In this document: positions 13,524-21,259 of the stretch, in pieces
Layout: every line of letters begins with the position of its first letter
How positions within the stretch are numbered: position 1 is the first letter of the stretch
From: a virus
Length of the DNA stretch: 25,492 bases
Strand: one strand, 5' to 3'
Virus record (IMG/VR): IMGVR_UViG_3300025417_000595
Location: 1 to 25,492 of that record
The notes under the pieces: model-generated
Told to the model about the DNA's origin: nothing
Seen by the model: the letters and a program-made list of their open reading frames with translations, nothing else
Databases searched by the model: none
Position numbers and translations under genes: made by a program

Positions 13524-13957
13524 TGTATATTGGTACAAGTTTGGGCGGATGCTTGAAATCCATCATGGCAGGTGAAGTGTCCAGGGACGATGTTTTGTTG
13601 ATTGTTACTCGCACAGACTGTCCTGATTATGATACATTTGTTAATGTGGTAAAGGCTTATTATGAACGGGGAAATCCTTATGCAAGTAATCCCGAACGTT
13701 ATGATTTATGCGATTACGAATTTGATGCTGTATTACTCTTAGCCCAATATCTATGGAGTATGGGAAAGATTCATCAGCCTAGAACATATGGTGCTCCTAG
13801 TGGTTATGTTCATTCAGAATTGGGTCAAAGTCTTTGGATTGAAATTATTCCTCCTAACAGAATGAATAATCCCGCAGTTAAGAATACGTGGGAACAATTA
13901 AAAATGTTGACAACATTAACTGCCGACCATCACAATGCTGGTATCTATGTTCGATGA
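13520..13957 (+). CDS. Phage hypothetical protein, 145 aa
   Basis: A soluble protein beginning with tandem ATG codons (MMYIGTSLGGCLKSIMAGEV); either may be used, after a GAGG. The first part looks alpha/beta (VLLIVTRTDCPDYDTFVNVVKAYY), the middle is rich in Tyr and acidic residues, and the end has a conserved-looking GQSLWIEIIPPN stretch and HHNAGIY. I do not recognise the family. ATGA overlaps on both sides tie it to its neighbours. Confidence 0.82.
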   Translation: MMYIGTSLGGCLKSIMAGEVSRDDVLLIVTRTDCPDYDTFVNVVKAYYERGNPYASNPERYDLCDYEFDAVLLLAQYLWSMGKIHQPRTYGAPSGYVHSELGQSLWIEIIPPNRMNNPAVKNTWEQLKMLTTLTADHHNAGIYVR

Positions 13958-14205
13958 CTTTTGAAGATATCAATATTGAAGAATGGGTAGAGTGTAGGGA
14001 ATTATCCTATAAACCTATCCATTTTGTTAAATCACAAACTCCACTAACCGATAAATCTAAACTTTGGATAAAAGAAACACTCAAAGGTAGATATTGCATT
14101 ATCAAAAGTGATGATAGCGATTATACATTTTTATTTTCTGATAAAGAAGTTCCTTGTTTTGAGGACCCTAAGGAAGCAGTTTTTTACGAATTAACATGGT
14201 CGTAA
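13954..14205 (+). CDS. Small phage protein, 83 aa
   Basis: Starts at ATG 13954 in a 4-nt ATGA overlap; the frame is open further upstream but only inside the preceding gene. The product is soluble and mixed alpha/beta (ITLKGRYCIIKSDDSDYTFLFSD-like strands near the end, with acidic loops). Ends the coupled cluster; a 56-nt gap with a TAAATA box follows. Function unknown. Confidence 0.78.
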   Translation: MTFEDINIEEWVECRELSYKPIHFVKSQTPLTDKSKLWIKETLKGRYCIIKSDDSDYTFLFSDKEVPCFEDPKEAVFYELTWS

Positions 14206-14230
14206 AAAAATATTAACGTCACAATCTATT

Positions 14231-14238
14231 ATTAAATA
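14231..14238 (+). promoter_or_regulatory. Possible T4-like late promoter box (ATTAAATA)
   Basis: TAAATA core within the 56-nt gap before the 234-aa gene; it also lies in a 7-bp hairpin (14224-14241). A start near 14244 would leave a leader with AAGGAGA ahead of ATG 14262. Confidence 0.4.
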
Positions 14239-14261
14239 GATATACAAACAAGGAGAACACT

Positions 14262-14966
14262 ATGAGTTTTTTAAGACACGTTGGTAAGCATGGAGATCGT
14301 AAGGTTGCGGTCGTATTCCGTGAAGTGCCCGGCGAGCCTCATATGTGTTTGGTTGTCTATCCTGAGATTCTCAATCAACACATTCACGATCCTTTGATGC
14401 AATGCATTGAAAGTGATATTGGCCAAAGCAGTGAAAATTTGGCTGATGCTTTAAACCGTACCTATACTAAAGATGGCACTATCATTTTGCAGAAGTTGCA
14501 TAGTGAAGGTATGTTGAAAAAGGTTAACACCGAACAAATTTTAATGACCCCACAACCTAACACTAAGATCAGATTAAATGAACTTAACAAGATGTTAGAT
14601 GAAATGAAGTTAGGTGAAGAGGCTGTTAAGCGTATGGCAGAACTAGATGCCAGCCGTGGAATGCAGGATCCAGCAGAAGTTGCAAGACGTATGCGTGGTA
14701 ATAAGGATGCACAAGTTAATCAGCCAGTAGTCGCTGCCAGTGGTGATGCATTAGGTGATGCGGCATTAGCAAACAACTTGCGTCAACAGGCTACCAAGAT
14801 GACAAACGAGGCTAAGGGCTTAATGGCCGAAGCACAGCGTTTGCTCAAAGAAGCAGCCAGTATGGATCCAGTGAAGCCTAAGAAGGAGACTACAAAGAAA
14901 ACTGCCACCTTAGATGCTACTCCTAAAACAAAAACTTCTAGGGTGAAAAAGGTAAATGTCGCCTGA
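14262..14966 (+). CDS. Phage hypothetical protein, 234 aa, with helical and basic C-terminus
   Basis: The N-terminal half (MSFLRHVGKHGDRKVAVVFR, then MCLVVYPEILNQHIHDPLM) looks like a compact alpha/beta domain; I recall close look-alikes in other aquatic phages but no known function. Residues about 100-200 are Ala/Met/Leu-rich helix, probably coiled coil (QATKMTNEAKGLMAEAQRLL). The last 35 residues are Lys/Thr-rich (PKKETTKKTATLD) and basic, as in nucleic-acid-binding or virion-scaffold tails. AAGGAGA precedes the ATG. It overlaps the next gene by 11 nt. Confidence 0.82.
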   Translation: MSFLRHVGKHGDRKVAVVFREVPGEPHMCLVVYPEILNQHIHDPLMQCIESDIGQSSENLADALNRTYTKDGTIILQKLHSEGMLKKVNTEQILMTPQPNTKIRLNELNKMLDEMKLGEEAVKRMAELDASRGMQDPAEVARRMRGNKDAQVNQPVVAASGDALGDAALANNLRQQATKMTNEAKGLMAEAQRLLKEAASMDPVKPKKETTKKTATLDATPKTKTSRVKKVNVA

Positions 14967-15252
14967 TTTTATTAAGAAATGGGAGACTTTACTTGAGGAC
15001 GTTGAGAAACAAAAAATACCTGTAGAATTTATTAAGAAGTTAATTATTAAACTTCACGGTAAACGACAACAGACTATTAATATTGAAAAGTTTCTCAATC
15101 AAGGTTTGGAGCCTGAACAGATTGAAGAAGCCGTAAGTAGAAAACTTGCGGAGTTGGATGATCAGGTTTCAAGTATTGAATTCATTCTCAATGTAAAGAA
15201 TATTGCCGAAACTGTACAACCTGAGACTGACCGTTTATTGAACGGACTGTGA
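14956..15252 (+). CDS. Phage hypothetical protein, 98 aa, helical
   Basis: A small, charged, all-helical protein (DFIKKWETLLEDVEKQ; PVEFIKKLIIKLHGKRQQ; EPEQIEEAVSRKLAELDDQ). It overlaps the 234-aa gene by 11 nt and is its probable partner. GGGTGAAAAAGG upstream could serve as ribosome site. A short stem-loop follows its stop. Function unknown. Confidence 0.8.
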   Translation: MSPDFIKKWETLLEDVEKQKIPVEFIKKLIIKLHGKRQQTINIEKFLNQGLEPEQIEEAVSRKLAELDDQVSSIEFILNVKNIAETVQPETDRLLNGL

Positions 15253-15276
15253 GTTGAAGGAAGTATTGTAGATACA

Positions 15277-15301
15277 ATTGCCCTGGTATATCCGGGGCAA
15301 T
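15277..15301 (+). terminator. Probable weak terminator
   Basis: ATTGCCC (15277-15283) pairs with GGGCAAT (15295-15301), followed by only a short T run. It lies between the end of the hypothetical-gene cluster and the thyA promoter, where a terminator would make sense. Confidence 0.5.
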
Positions 15302-15314
15302 TTGCCAAATGTGC

Positions 15315-15343
15315 TTGCAATAATTTGTTTAAATTGCTACAAT
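15315..15343 (+). promoter_or_regulatory. sigma70-type promoter for thyA
   Basis: TTGCAA (15315-15320), 17 bp, TACAAT (15338-15343), 21 nt before the thyA ATG. The spacer is unlike that of the four promoters upstream. Confidence 0.72.
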
Positions 15344-15364
15344 AATACATAACTGAAAGACCAC

Positions 15365-16276
15365 ATGAAACAGTACCTAGATTTATTACAAGATATTTTA
15401 GACAACGGCGAAACAAAAGACGACCGTACTGGAGTAGGCACAATTAGCCTATTTGCCAGACAATTGCGTTTTGATTTGCGTGAAGGCTTTCCAGCAGTAA
15501 CAACTAAAAAATTAGCATGGAATGCTTGTAAAGCAGAGTTGCTTTGGTTCATTGAAGGATCAAGTGATGAACGTAGATTAGCAGAATTAACATACAAAGA
15601 CCCAACAGGAAAAGTTACTATTTGGACTCCAAATGCTTTAGCAAGTTATTGGAAACCCAAAGCAAAGTATGATGGTGATTTGGGTCGAGTATATGGAGTA
15701 CAATGGAGACATTGGAGAAAACCTGTACTAAATCACGAACATGAAATGTTCCGTGATGACTTTGGTAGTTGGTACAGTGGTCCAGGACCAAGTCATATTG
15801 AAGTAGATCAATTGGAAAATTTGATTGAAGGATTAAAGAATGACCCTAATGGTCGCAGACATATTATCAGTGCATGGAATCCAGGTGAACTAGATCAAAT
15901 GGCATTGCCACCTTGTCACGTTATGTGCCAGTTCTATGTTAATAAAAACCGTGAACTTAGTTGCCATATGTATCAACGCAGTGTTGATGTGTTTTTAGGC
16001 TTACCTTTCAACATTGCTAGTTATGCATTGTTTACACATTTGATTGCACAAGTATGTGGTTATGGTGTTGGTGAGTTGATTATCAGTACAGGTGACACAC
16101 ATATCTATAAGAACCATGTTGAACAAGTAAAAGAACAATTACAACGTAAACCTTTACCACTCCCTACTTTGAAGTTAAATAAAAGTATCAAGGATATCAA
16201 TGATTTTAAAATGAGTGATATTGAATTGTGTGATTACGAAAGTCATGGCTCAATCAAAGCCGAGATGGCAGTATGA
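15365..16276 (+). CDS. thyA: Thymidylate synthase (ThyA type)
   Basis: A 303-aa folate-dependent thymidylate synthase that converts dUMP to dTMP with methylene-tetrahydrofolate. Phosphate-binding Arg21 (DDRTGVGT), WFIEG, the RVYGVQWRHWR segment, catalytic Cys184 in ALPPCHVM, RSVDVFLGLPFN and GDTHIYKNH are all present. The length is slightly above the 264 aa of the E. coli enzyme because of an insertion near residues 120-160. Many lytic phages carry it to raise dTTP supply. It has its own promoter and a GAAAGA upstream of the ATG, and its stop overlaps the next start by 4 nt. Confidence 0.97.
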   Translation: MKQYLDLLQDILDNGETKDDRTGVGTISLFARQLRFDLREGFPAVTTKKLAWNACKAELLWFIEGSSDERRLAELTYKDPTGKVTIWTPNALASYWKPKAKYDGDLGRVYGVQWRHWRKPVLNHEHEMFRDDFGSWYSGPGPSHIEVDQLENLIEGLKNDPNGRRHIISAWNPGELDQMALPPCHVMCQFYVNKNRELSCHMYQRSVDVFLGLPFNIASYALFTHLIAQVCGYGVGELIISTGDTHIYKNHVEQVKEQLQRKPLPLPTLKLNKSIKDINDFKMSDIELCDYESHGSIKAEMAV

Positions 16277-16494
16277 TAAACAAACCACTAGTGTTCTATG
16301 TTAAATGGACAGGGACATTTGGAAGTCTATTGACTGTGTTTTTGACTAGTCATGACTATGTACCATATAACAAGTATTCAGGATTAACAACTGCTATACT
16401 TTGGACATTAAGTGGTGTGTTGTGGAAAGAGGCAGCATTAGTAATACCAAATATTATTATTGCATTGATTTATTTGTCAGGTATACTCAAATGA
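16273..16494 (+). CDS. Small membrane protein, 73 aa
   Basis: Two or three hydrophobic segments (about 5-25 around FYVKWTGTFGSLLTVFLTS, 37-50 and 54-71 ending VIPNIIIALIYLSGILK) suggest a small inner-membrane protein. There is no signal peptide. It is coupled by ATGA overlaps to thyA and to the next gene. A holin role is conceivable because of size and topology, but the spanins are encoded 2.5 kb away and no endolysin is near, so this is weak. Confidence 0.75.
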   Translation: MINKPLVFYVKWTGTFGSLLTVFLTSHDYVPYNKYSGLTTAILWTLSGVLWKEAALVIPNIIIALIYLSGILK

Positions 16495-16736
16495 ATATTA
16501 TAAAAACTAAAGTTCATACGATTAGAATGGCAGATGTTGAAGATCCCGATCTGTTTGTTGCTGAACCGATATATCATTGGCAACAAACTGACGCAGGAAA
16601 GTTTATTATGAATAATAGTAAACAACAGCCAGAATGGCATAGACGTATCGACACTTACAAGTATGGATATCAATATGATATCATAGCATATTTGGAAGAG
16701 AAAGACTTAACATTTTATAGATTGAAATACGAATGA
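16491..16736 (+). CDS. Small phage protein, 81 aa
   Basis: Starts at ATG 16491 by a 4-nt ATGA overlap; the frame is open upstream but only inside the previous gene. The product (MNIIKTKVHTIRMADVEDPD, then PIYHWQQTDAGKFIM, then YKYGYQYDIIAYLEEKD) looks like a small beta-rich domain. The pattern IxxxDVEDPDLxVAxP recalls phage proteins related to small virion or nucleotide-binding factors, but I cannot assign it. It overlaps the epimerase start by 4 nt. Confidence 0.78.
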   Translation: MNIIKTKVHTIRMADVEDPDLFVAEPIYHWQQTDAGKFIMNNSKQQPEWHRRIDTYKYGYQYDIIAYLEEKDLTFYRLKYE

Positions 16737-17704
16737 GAATATTAGTAACTGGAGGCCTAGGATTAATAGGTCATAACATTGTAGCAAGGCTTGAGGCTTT
16801 AGGACATGAAGTCTCTATCACAGATATCCGTACTAACTATGGAATAATCCCGCAGGAAGAACTTGGGTATCTTATAGGAGAACGCACAGAAAAAATCAAA
16901 AATTCTCCATGTTATAAGATTGATATCAGTGACCAAGAAGGCATGGATTGGTTATTCAAAAATCATAAACCTGAAATAGTTATCCATACAGCAAGTTTCC
17001 CCCGTCAAAAAGTTGTCAACGCCAATCCCATGATTGGTGCAAAAACAATGATGGAAGGATTAATGAATCTATGCGAATTGAGTAAAAAATATTCAGTACG
17101 TAGATTTATGTATATTAGTAGTAGTATGGTCTATGGTGACTTTACTGATGATGTTACAGAAGATGCCATCTGTAAACCACAAGGGCAATATGGCATTATG
17201 AAATTAGCAGGAGAACAGATTGTCAAAGATTACGCAAGGCGAGGTTGTTTTGATTATACTATTGTGCGTCCTAGTGCTGTATACGGGCCGCTTGATGTCG
17301 AGGATAGAGTTATTGCAAAATTTATGCTTACAGCAATTAGAGGAGGAACCCTCAAAGTCAACGGCGCCGGAGAAACCCTCGATTTCACCTATGTTGACGA
17401 TGCAGCTGACGGAATCGTTGCAGCCTCACTCAGCGACAACACAGCAAACAAAACATACAACATCACCAAAAGCCATAGCAGAACTTTAATTGATGCGGCT
17501 AATCTAGCAATAAGTATTGTTGGTAAAGGTAATATTGAAGTGCGTGACAAAGACGCAGATTTCCCTAGCCGAGGCGCATTAAATATTGATAGAGCAAGGC
17601 AGGATTTTGGATTTGATCCAAAGGTAGATGTAGAAGAAGGTTTTCAGAAATATTATGAATGGCTGAATACTTCTAACTTTTGGAAAGCACAATTGTCAAA
17701 GTGA
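16733..17704 (+). CDS. NAD-dependent epimerase/dehydratase (extended SDR)
   Basis: A 323-aa extended short-chain dehydrogenase. The nucleotide-binding GGLGLIG is at 7-13, a conserved ISSSMVYG strand precedes the catalytic Y153-GIM-K157, and RPSAVYGP follows, as in UDP-sugar epimerases and dehydratases. Together with the aminotransferase 10 nt downstream it would act on a nucleotide sugar, for host or phage glycan. Codon use is odd in the segment 17341-17481: there, C-ending codons (ACC, CTC, GCC, ATC, AAC) dominate, while the flanking parts prefer A/T-ending codons. The start is by a 4-nt overlap with its upstream neighbour. Confidence 0.9.
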   Translation: MRILVTGGLGLIGHNIVARLEALGHEVSITDIRTNYGIIPQEELGYLIGERTEKIKNSPCYKIDISDQEGMDWLFKNHKPEIVIHTASFPRQKVVNANPMIGAKTMMEGLMNLCELSKKYSVRRFMYISSSMVYGDFTDDVTEDAICKPQGQYGIMKLAGEQIVKDYARRGCFDYTIVRPSAVYGPLDVEDRVIAKFMLTAIRGGTLKVNGAGETLDFTYVDDAADGIVAASLSDNTANKTYNITKSHSRTLIDAANLAISIVGKGNIEVRDKDADFPSRGALNIDRARQDFGFDPKVDVEEGFQKYYEWLNTSNFWKAQLSK

Positions 17705-17714
17705 TATCTTATCT

Positions 17715-18773
17715 ATGGGCTTACAAATTCCTCATTTTGGTCTGCAAAGACAGTACAATAATTTAAAGGCGGAATTACTATTTGCAACTGATCAAGTACT
17801 TAGAAGTGGGTGCTTGATTGGTGGCCACTACACTAATAAATTTGAGCAGTGGTTAAAAGATTACACCGGCGCACAATATGCATTAACTGTACATAGTGGA
17901 ACGCAAGCGTTAGAAATGCTTGCTAAGTTTCACTACTTAGATATACATCCTTTAGAATTTGATATTCGACCTAAGATTTATATCCCTAATATATCATACC
18001 CTGCGACACTAAATGCATTTATAAACACAGGCTGGGATATTGAACTATGCGATACTGATAGCAATGGTTTGATAAACATGTCAAATACTGATAGTTCAAG
18101 TTACAAATGTTTTGTAGGACTCTATGGTGCACCGCAAACGTATGACATAACTTCTGGAATGATTGTTGATGGGGCGCAACATTGGATAGTTGCTGATGGA
18201 AACATTGGTGAAGGCATGGCAATCAGTTTTGACCCTACAAAGAACTTAAATGCCAGTGGTAATGGTGGTGCTATCGTTACTAATAATGAAACACTTTATG
18301 AATTTGCAAAACGTCATAGAGACAATGACAAAGGATACAACGAATATCCTGGCACCAATAGTAAAATGAGCGAATTAGATTGCGCACATATCTTAGTAAG
18401 AGCGCAATATTTAAATGACTGGCAAAGACGTAGAGAAGTCACACGTTTATATTATTTGGACCAGTTTAAGAATTTACCAATCAAATGTTTAAGTGCAGGG
18501 TTTAGAACTCATGCCGATCAAAAATTTGTAATTTATTCTGAACAAAGAGACCAATTAAAGAATTACTTGACTAGTAAAGGAATCGAAACCAAGATTCATT
18601 ATGAACGTGCATTAAGCGAACTACCAGTCGCTAAACATTATGTTAAACCAACTATGCTAGCAACTAGCGTGTTCTTAACTAGGGGAGTATTAAGTCTCCC
18701 TATCTACCCCGAACTAACAGACGGAGAAATTGAATACATTGTACAAAGTGTTTTAGAATTTTTTGCTAAATAA
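17715..18773 (+). CDS. DegT/DnrJ/EryC1/StrS-type sugar aminotransferase
   Basis: A 352-aa pyridoxal-phosphate enzyme of the sugar aminotransferase family. The SGTQALEM segment, Asp152 (VDGAQ) and Lys176 (SFDPTKNL, the PLP lysine), followed by NGGAIVT, are in place; a late LPIYPEL segment also fits. It would transfer an amino group to a keto-sugar nucleotide made by the epimerase/dehydratase gene just upstream, giving a modified glycan such as a surface or virion decoration. There is no clear ribosome site before ATG 17715. Length is close to the family norm (about 370-400 aa). Confidence 0.9.
   Translation: MGLQIPHFGLQRQYNNLKAELLFATDQVLRSGCLIGGHYTNKFEQWLKDYTGAQYALTVHSGTQALEMLAKFHYLDIHPLEFDIRPKIYIPNISYPATLNAFINTGWDIELCDTDSNGLINMSNTDSSSYKCFVGLYGAPQTYDITSGMIVDGAQHWIVADGNIGEGMAISFDPTKNLNASGNGGAIVTNNETLYEFAKRHRDNDKGYNEYPGTNSKMSELDCAHILVRAQYLNDWQRRREVTRLYYLDQFKNLPIKCLSAGFRTHADQKFVIYSEQRDQLKNYLTSKGIETKIHYERALSELPVAKHYVKPTMLATSVFLTRGVLSLPIYPELTDGEIEYIVQSVLEFFAK
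18765..18772 (+). promoter_or_regulatory. Possible late promoter box (GCTAAATA)
   Basis: TAAATA core at the end of the aminotransferase gene, 8 nt before ATG 18781. Spacing to the ATG differs from the 5-nt layout elsewhere; low confidence. Confidence 0.3.
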
Positions 18774-18780
18774 GAGTACA

Positions 18781-19245
18781 ATGTGGTTACTTCATTTTAT
18801 CCCTGATAGTTTTCTTCATCTGGTAGTAATGGCAGTACTATTCAGTGGTATTGGTCTATACGTGGCTGGTTTAGTAATGAATTTTTGGTTAGCCACATTA
18901 CCTTACAGAGAACCTGTAAGAATCATTTCAACAATTCTTATTATTGCCGGCGTATATTTCTATGGAAGTTACGATACAGAAATGACTTGGCGCAACAAGA
19001 TTGCTCAAACTGAAGTAAAAATTGCAAAAGCAGAAGAAGAATCACAAAAAGAAAATGTTCAGATAGTCACTAAAGTATTGACTAGAAAACAAATCGTACA
19101 ACAAAAGGGCGATACTATCATACAGTATGTTGATAGAGAGGTTGCTAAGTACGATAGCAAATGTGAAATCCCAGTAGAATTCGTTAAAGCACATAATGAT
19201 GCAGCCGCACAGCCTGACTTTAGAAAACCACCGGAGAAGAAATGA
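18781..19245 (+). CDS. Probable i-spanin (Rz-like)
   Basis: A 154-aa protein starting at ATG 18781; an earlier TTG in frame lies inside the aminotransferase gene. It has two N-terminal membrane segments (about 13-35 and 46-63), then a charged periplasmic coiled coil (RNKIAQTEVKIAKAEEESQKE) and a Pro-rich end (QPDFRKPPEKK). The next gene, overlapping by 4 nt, encodes a small lipoprotein; this order and overlap are typical of spanin pairs that join inner and outer membrane in the last step of lysis. One membrane segment is usual for i-spanins; a second is odd but seen in some phages. Confidence 0.75.
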   Translation: MWLLHFIPDSFLHLVVMAVLFSGIGLYVAGLVMNFWLATLPYREPVRIISTILIIAGVYFYGSYDTEMTWRNKIAQTEVKIAKAEEESQKENVQIVTKVLTRKQIVQQKGDTIIQYVDREVAKYDSKCEIPVEFVKAHNDAAAQPDFRKPPEKK

Positions 19246-19508
19246 GAATTCTAGCAGTTTTAGGATTAATATTATTGACAGGTTGTGCTAGTACAGTACC
19301 TGTAGTACCTAAATTCCCCGATGTTCCGCCGGCAATGTTGACCCCTTGCCCTGAACTAGAAAAGTTACCCGATCAGACTAAATTAAGCGAAGTTGATGAA
19401 GTTGTAGTCAGAAACTATACAACTTACTATAAGTGCGCAGTTAATAATGACGGCTGGATCGAATGGTATAATACTCAAAAGAAGATTTTTGACAATATCT
19501 CCAAATAA
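19242..19508 (+). CDS. Probable o-spanin lipoprotein (Rz1-like)
   Basis: An 88-aa lipoprotein: signal with lipobox LTGC at residues 12-15 (Cys15 lipidated), then a Pro-rich stretch (VPVVPKFPDVPPAM), then a helical part ending WIEWYNTQKKIFDNI. The Pro-rich region and small size are typical of outer-membrane spanin subunits, and the gene overlaps its partner by 4 nt. The C-terminal W.EWY.TQK..FD pattern recalls o-spanins of other phages. Confidence 0.82.
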   Translation: MRILAVLGLILLTGCASTVPVVPKFPDVPPAMLTPCPELEKLPDQTKLSEVDEVVVRNYTTYYKCAVNNDGWIEWYNTQKKIFDNISK

Positions 19509-19516
19509 GTTTTTGT

Positions 19517-19524
19517 GATAAATA
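19517..19524 (+). promoter_or_regulatory. T4-like late promoter box (GATAAATA)
   Basis: GATAAATA in the 34-nt gap before the virion-like gene; a start near 19530 would leave a leader with AGGAAG ahead of ATG 19543. Confidence 0.5.
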
Positions 19525-19542
19525 CATGATAGGAAGATAATC

Positions 19543-20088
19543 ATGGCCACACAAGAAATTATTAATATAGGCACTACCCCGAACGATGGACAAGGCGATC
19601 CGTTACGTACCGCGTTTACCAAGATTAATGATAACTTCACTAATCTTTTTGCCAGTTTCACTAACTTCAGCAACGTATTGACTACAGGAAACACAGCAGG
19701 ACAAATCATCTTTGAATCTCCTGCAAATACTTTTAGTCAAGGCCAATTCTATATTCAATCTACAGATACATCTACCTCAGACAGTCAAACAATTCAATTA
19801 TATTCTCAAGTAAGTGCAGATTCAAGCAATGTGAAATTCACAGCATATGGTTCAACATTCTTTGGTAATTGCGTTTCAAGTTTTGATATGACTGTTGACG
19901 GAACATCAGGAAACGTACAAATTTTAGCAAATCCGATCTCAAATAACACCGTACTTCACTTCATTGGATCACAAGTAATGTGGTTAGGAAACGTGGTTTC
20001 TGGATTGGGAATTGGTCTAGACGGATATACAGATTCAGACATGGCTACAGAAAGCAATGTAGTAATGGCAACAACACAAGGTTCATGA
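19543..20088 (+). CDS. Virion/tail-fibre-like structural protein
   Basis: A 181-aa protein. The N-terminal segment INIGTTPNDGQGDPLRTAFT followed by KINDNFTNLF is a recognisable motif at the start of tail or fibre proteins in many phages (NxGxxPNDGTGDPxRxAFxKxNxNF). The rest is Ser/Thr/Asn/Gly-rich and low in charge, typical of a beta-structured fibre or baseplate-type protein. It lies after the spanins with a TAAATA box and AGGAAG ahead of it, consistent with late expression. The length is short for a fibre, so it may be one piece of a larger assembly. Confidence 0.8.
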   Translation: MATQEIINIGTTPNDGQGDPLRTAFTKINDNFTNLFASFTNFSNVLTTGNTAGQIIFESPANTFSQGQFYIQSTDTSTSDSQTIQLYSQVSADSSNVKFTAYGSTFFGNCVSSFDMTVDGTSGNVQILANPISNNTVLHFIGSQVMWLGNVVSGLGIGLDGYTDSDMATESNVVMATTQGS

Positions 20089-20089
20089 A

Positions 20090-20494
20090 ATGAGAGCAAG
20101 AGAATTTATTAGTGAAGGTTTAGCAGATAATCCTGCCGATCCAAGTTTATATGCACCTGGCACATTAAGTGCGATTAAGGGCGCTATTTCAATGCCAGAC
20201 TTAAGCATGAACAGAACCAGCGGTAGTCCTTATATGCAATGGCGTTTTGGTGTTGCTATGGCAGGCGCACCCGATTTTGAACAAGAGGTACATCAGTCTA
20301 CAGCAACAGGTGGTGACCCACTATTAGCAACTTATTCAGATGCAGAATTGGAAATTATTCAAGCCACTGCTAAAAAGATTGGTGCAGGTAGAGTTTCAAA
20401 ACTTACAGACAACCGTAGTAGAGAAGAAGATCACGTGCATAAAGTAAGCCCAGTTTCTAAGCGTAAGTTAAAAAATTATCGTACTGGAAAATAA
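20090..20494 (+). CDS. Candidate internal head protein with T4 CTS-like N-terminus
   Basis: A 134-aa protein that begins MRAREFISEG. From memory the T4 internal-protein capsid targeting sequence reads MKTYQEFIAEA and is cut by the prohead protease after (L/I)xE; here ISE-G fits that rule. The remainder has a Met/Gly/Pro-rich stretch (SMPDLSMNRTSGSPYMQWRF) and a basic C-terminus (SPVSKRKLKNYRTGK), as expected for a DNA-binding head protein. The gene begins 1 nt after the virion-like gene. A role in the capsid is inference from the N-terminal peptide; otherwise the family is unknown. Confidence 0.75.
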   Translation: MRAREFISEGLADNPADPSLYAPGTLSAIKGAISMPDLSMNRTSGSPYMQWRFGVAMAGAPDFEQEVHQSTATGGDPLLATYSDAELEIIQATAKKIGAGRVSKLTDNRSREEDHVHKVSPVSKRKLKNYRTGK

Positions 20495-20544
20495 TTTAAC
20501 AGCATAAAATCCTAATAAGTAATAGTATCAACATTAGGAAACTT

Positions 20545-21258
20545 ATGCAAAATTTAATCGATATCAACAATACACTTGACTTGATCAAGTTAAAATTCTA
20601 TAACGAATGGCTTTATACTGCACACATCTATGACGAGGGTGATAGTCAACTTCACAAGAACATCACCGAACAAGTCGTTAAGCAATACATCGACCCATTA
20701 AACTTACCAAAAGACGCTAAAATCTTAGATTTAGGATGCGGACCTGGTTACTTCTTAGATGAAATGAAGAACCGAGGATACACAGACCTAGTAGGAGTTA
20801 CACTAAGTCCGGGTGATATCGCTATTTGTGAGAGCAAAGGTCACATTATCAAAAAGTATGACTTGAGTTTTATCCCACAAAGTGATGGATATTATGATGA
20901 AAGTGTAGACTTTATCTTTTTACGTCAAGCACTAGAACATAGTCCATATCCTATCTTTAGTTTAATGGAGTACAATCGTATTCTAAAACAAGGTAGCAAA
21001 ATTTATATTGAAATCCCTGCACCAGACAGTGATCGTAAGCATGAATACAATCCAAATCATTATAGCGTGTTAGGTCCGCAGATGTTAGCGGCATTGTTGC
21101 AACGTACTGGTTTTGATATTGATACATTTAATGATTATCAATTTGATATCAGTTTGCCCACTGATGTAAAAGACCCAGAAAACAGCGAACGCATTCAAAT
21201 GAAAGAAAAGTATTTCTGCATTGTTGCAACTAAAAAGCGTCCATTAGATATCAAGTAA
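20545..21258 (+). CDS. Class I SAM-dependent methyltransferase
   Basis: A 237-aa Rossmann-type methyltransferase. The SAM motif ILDLGCGPGYFLDEM begins near residue 59 and is followed by LVGVTLSPGD (acidic/serine second strand), a DFIFLRQALEH post-motif, and MEYNRILKQGSKIYIEIPAP, the usual layout of the UbiE/small-molecule methyltransferase group. The substrate is unknown; sugar or lipid methylation would fit the nearby epimerase and aminotransferase. AGGAAAC precedes the start. No SPPY motif is present, so it is not a DNA amino-methyltransferase. Confidence 0.88.
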   Translation: MQNLIDINNTLDLIKLKFYNEWLYTAHIYDEGDSQLHKNITEQVVKQYIDPLNLPKDAKILDLGCGPGYFLDEMKNRGYTDLVGVTLSPGDIAICESKGHIIKKYDLSFIPQSDGYYDESVDFIFLRQALEHSPYPIFSLMEYNRILKQGSKIYIEIPAPDSDRKHEYNPNHYSVLGPQMLAALLQRTGFDIDTFNDYQFDISLPTDVKDPENSERIQMKEKYFCIVATKKRPLDIK

Positions 21259-21259
21259 A

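Noticed and set aside
14224-14241. ATCTATT/AATAGAT hairpin
   Set aside because: All A/T-rich, no T run; overlaps a TAAATA box and may be chance.
17220-17489. 89-aa + strand frame inside the epimerase gene
   Set aside because: It is another frame of the epimerase, which has continuous family motifs; the frame arises partly from the C-rich codon island.
20496-20526. TTAACA ... TAATAG promoter-like pair before the second methyltransferase gene
   Set aside because: Both hexamers are poor and the spacing is 18 bp; AT-rich gaps give such matches by chance.
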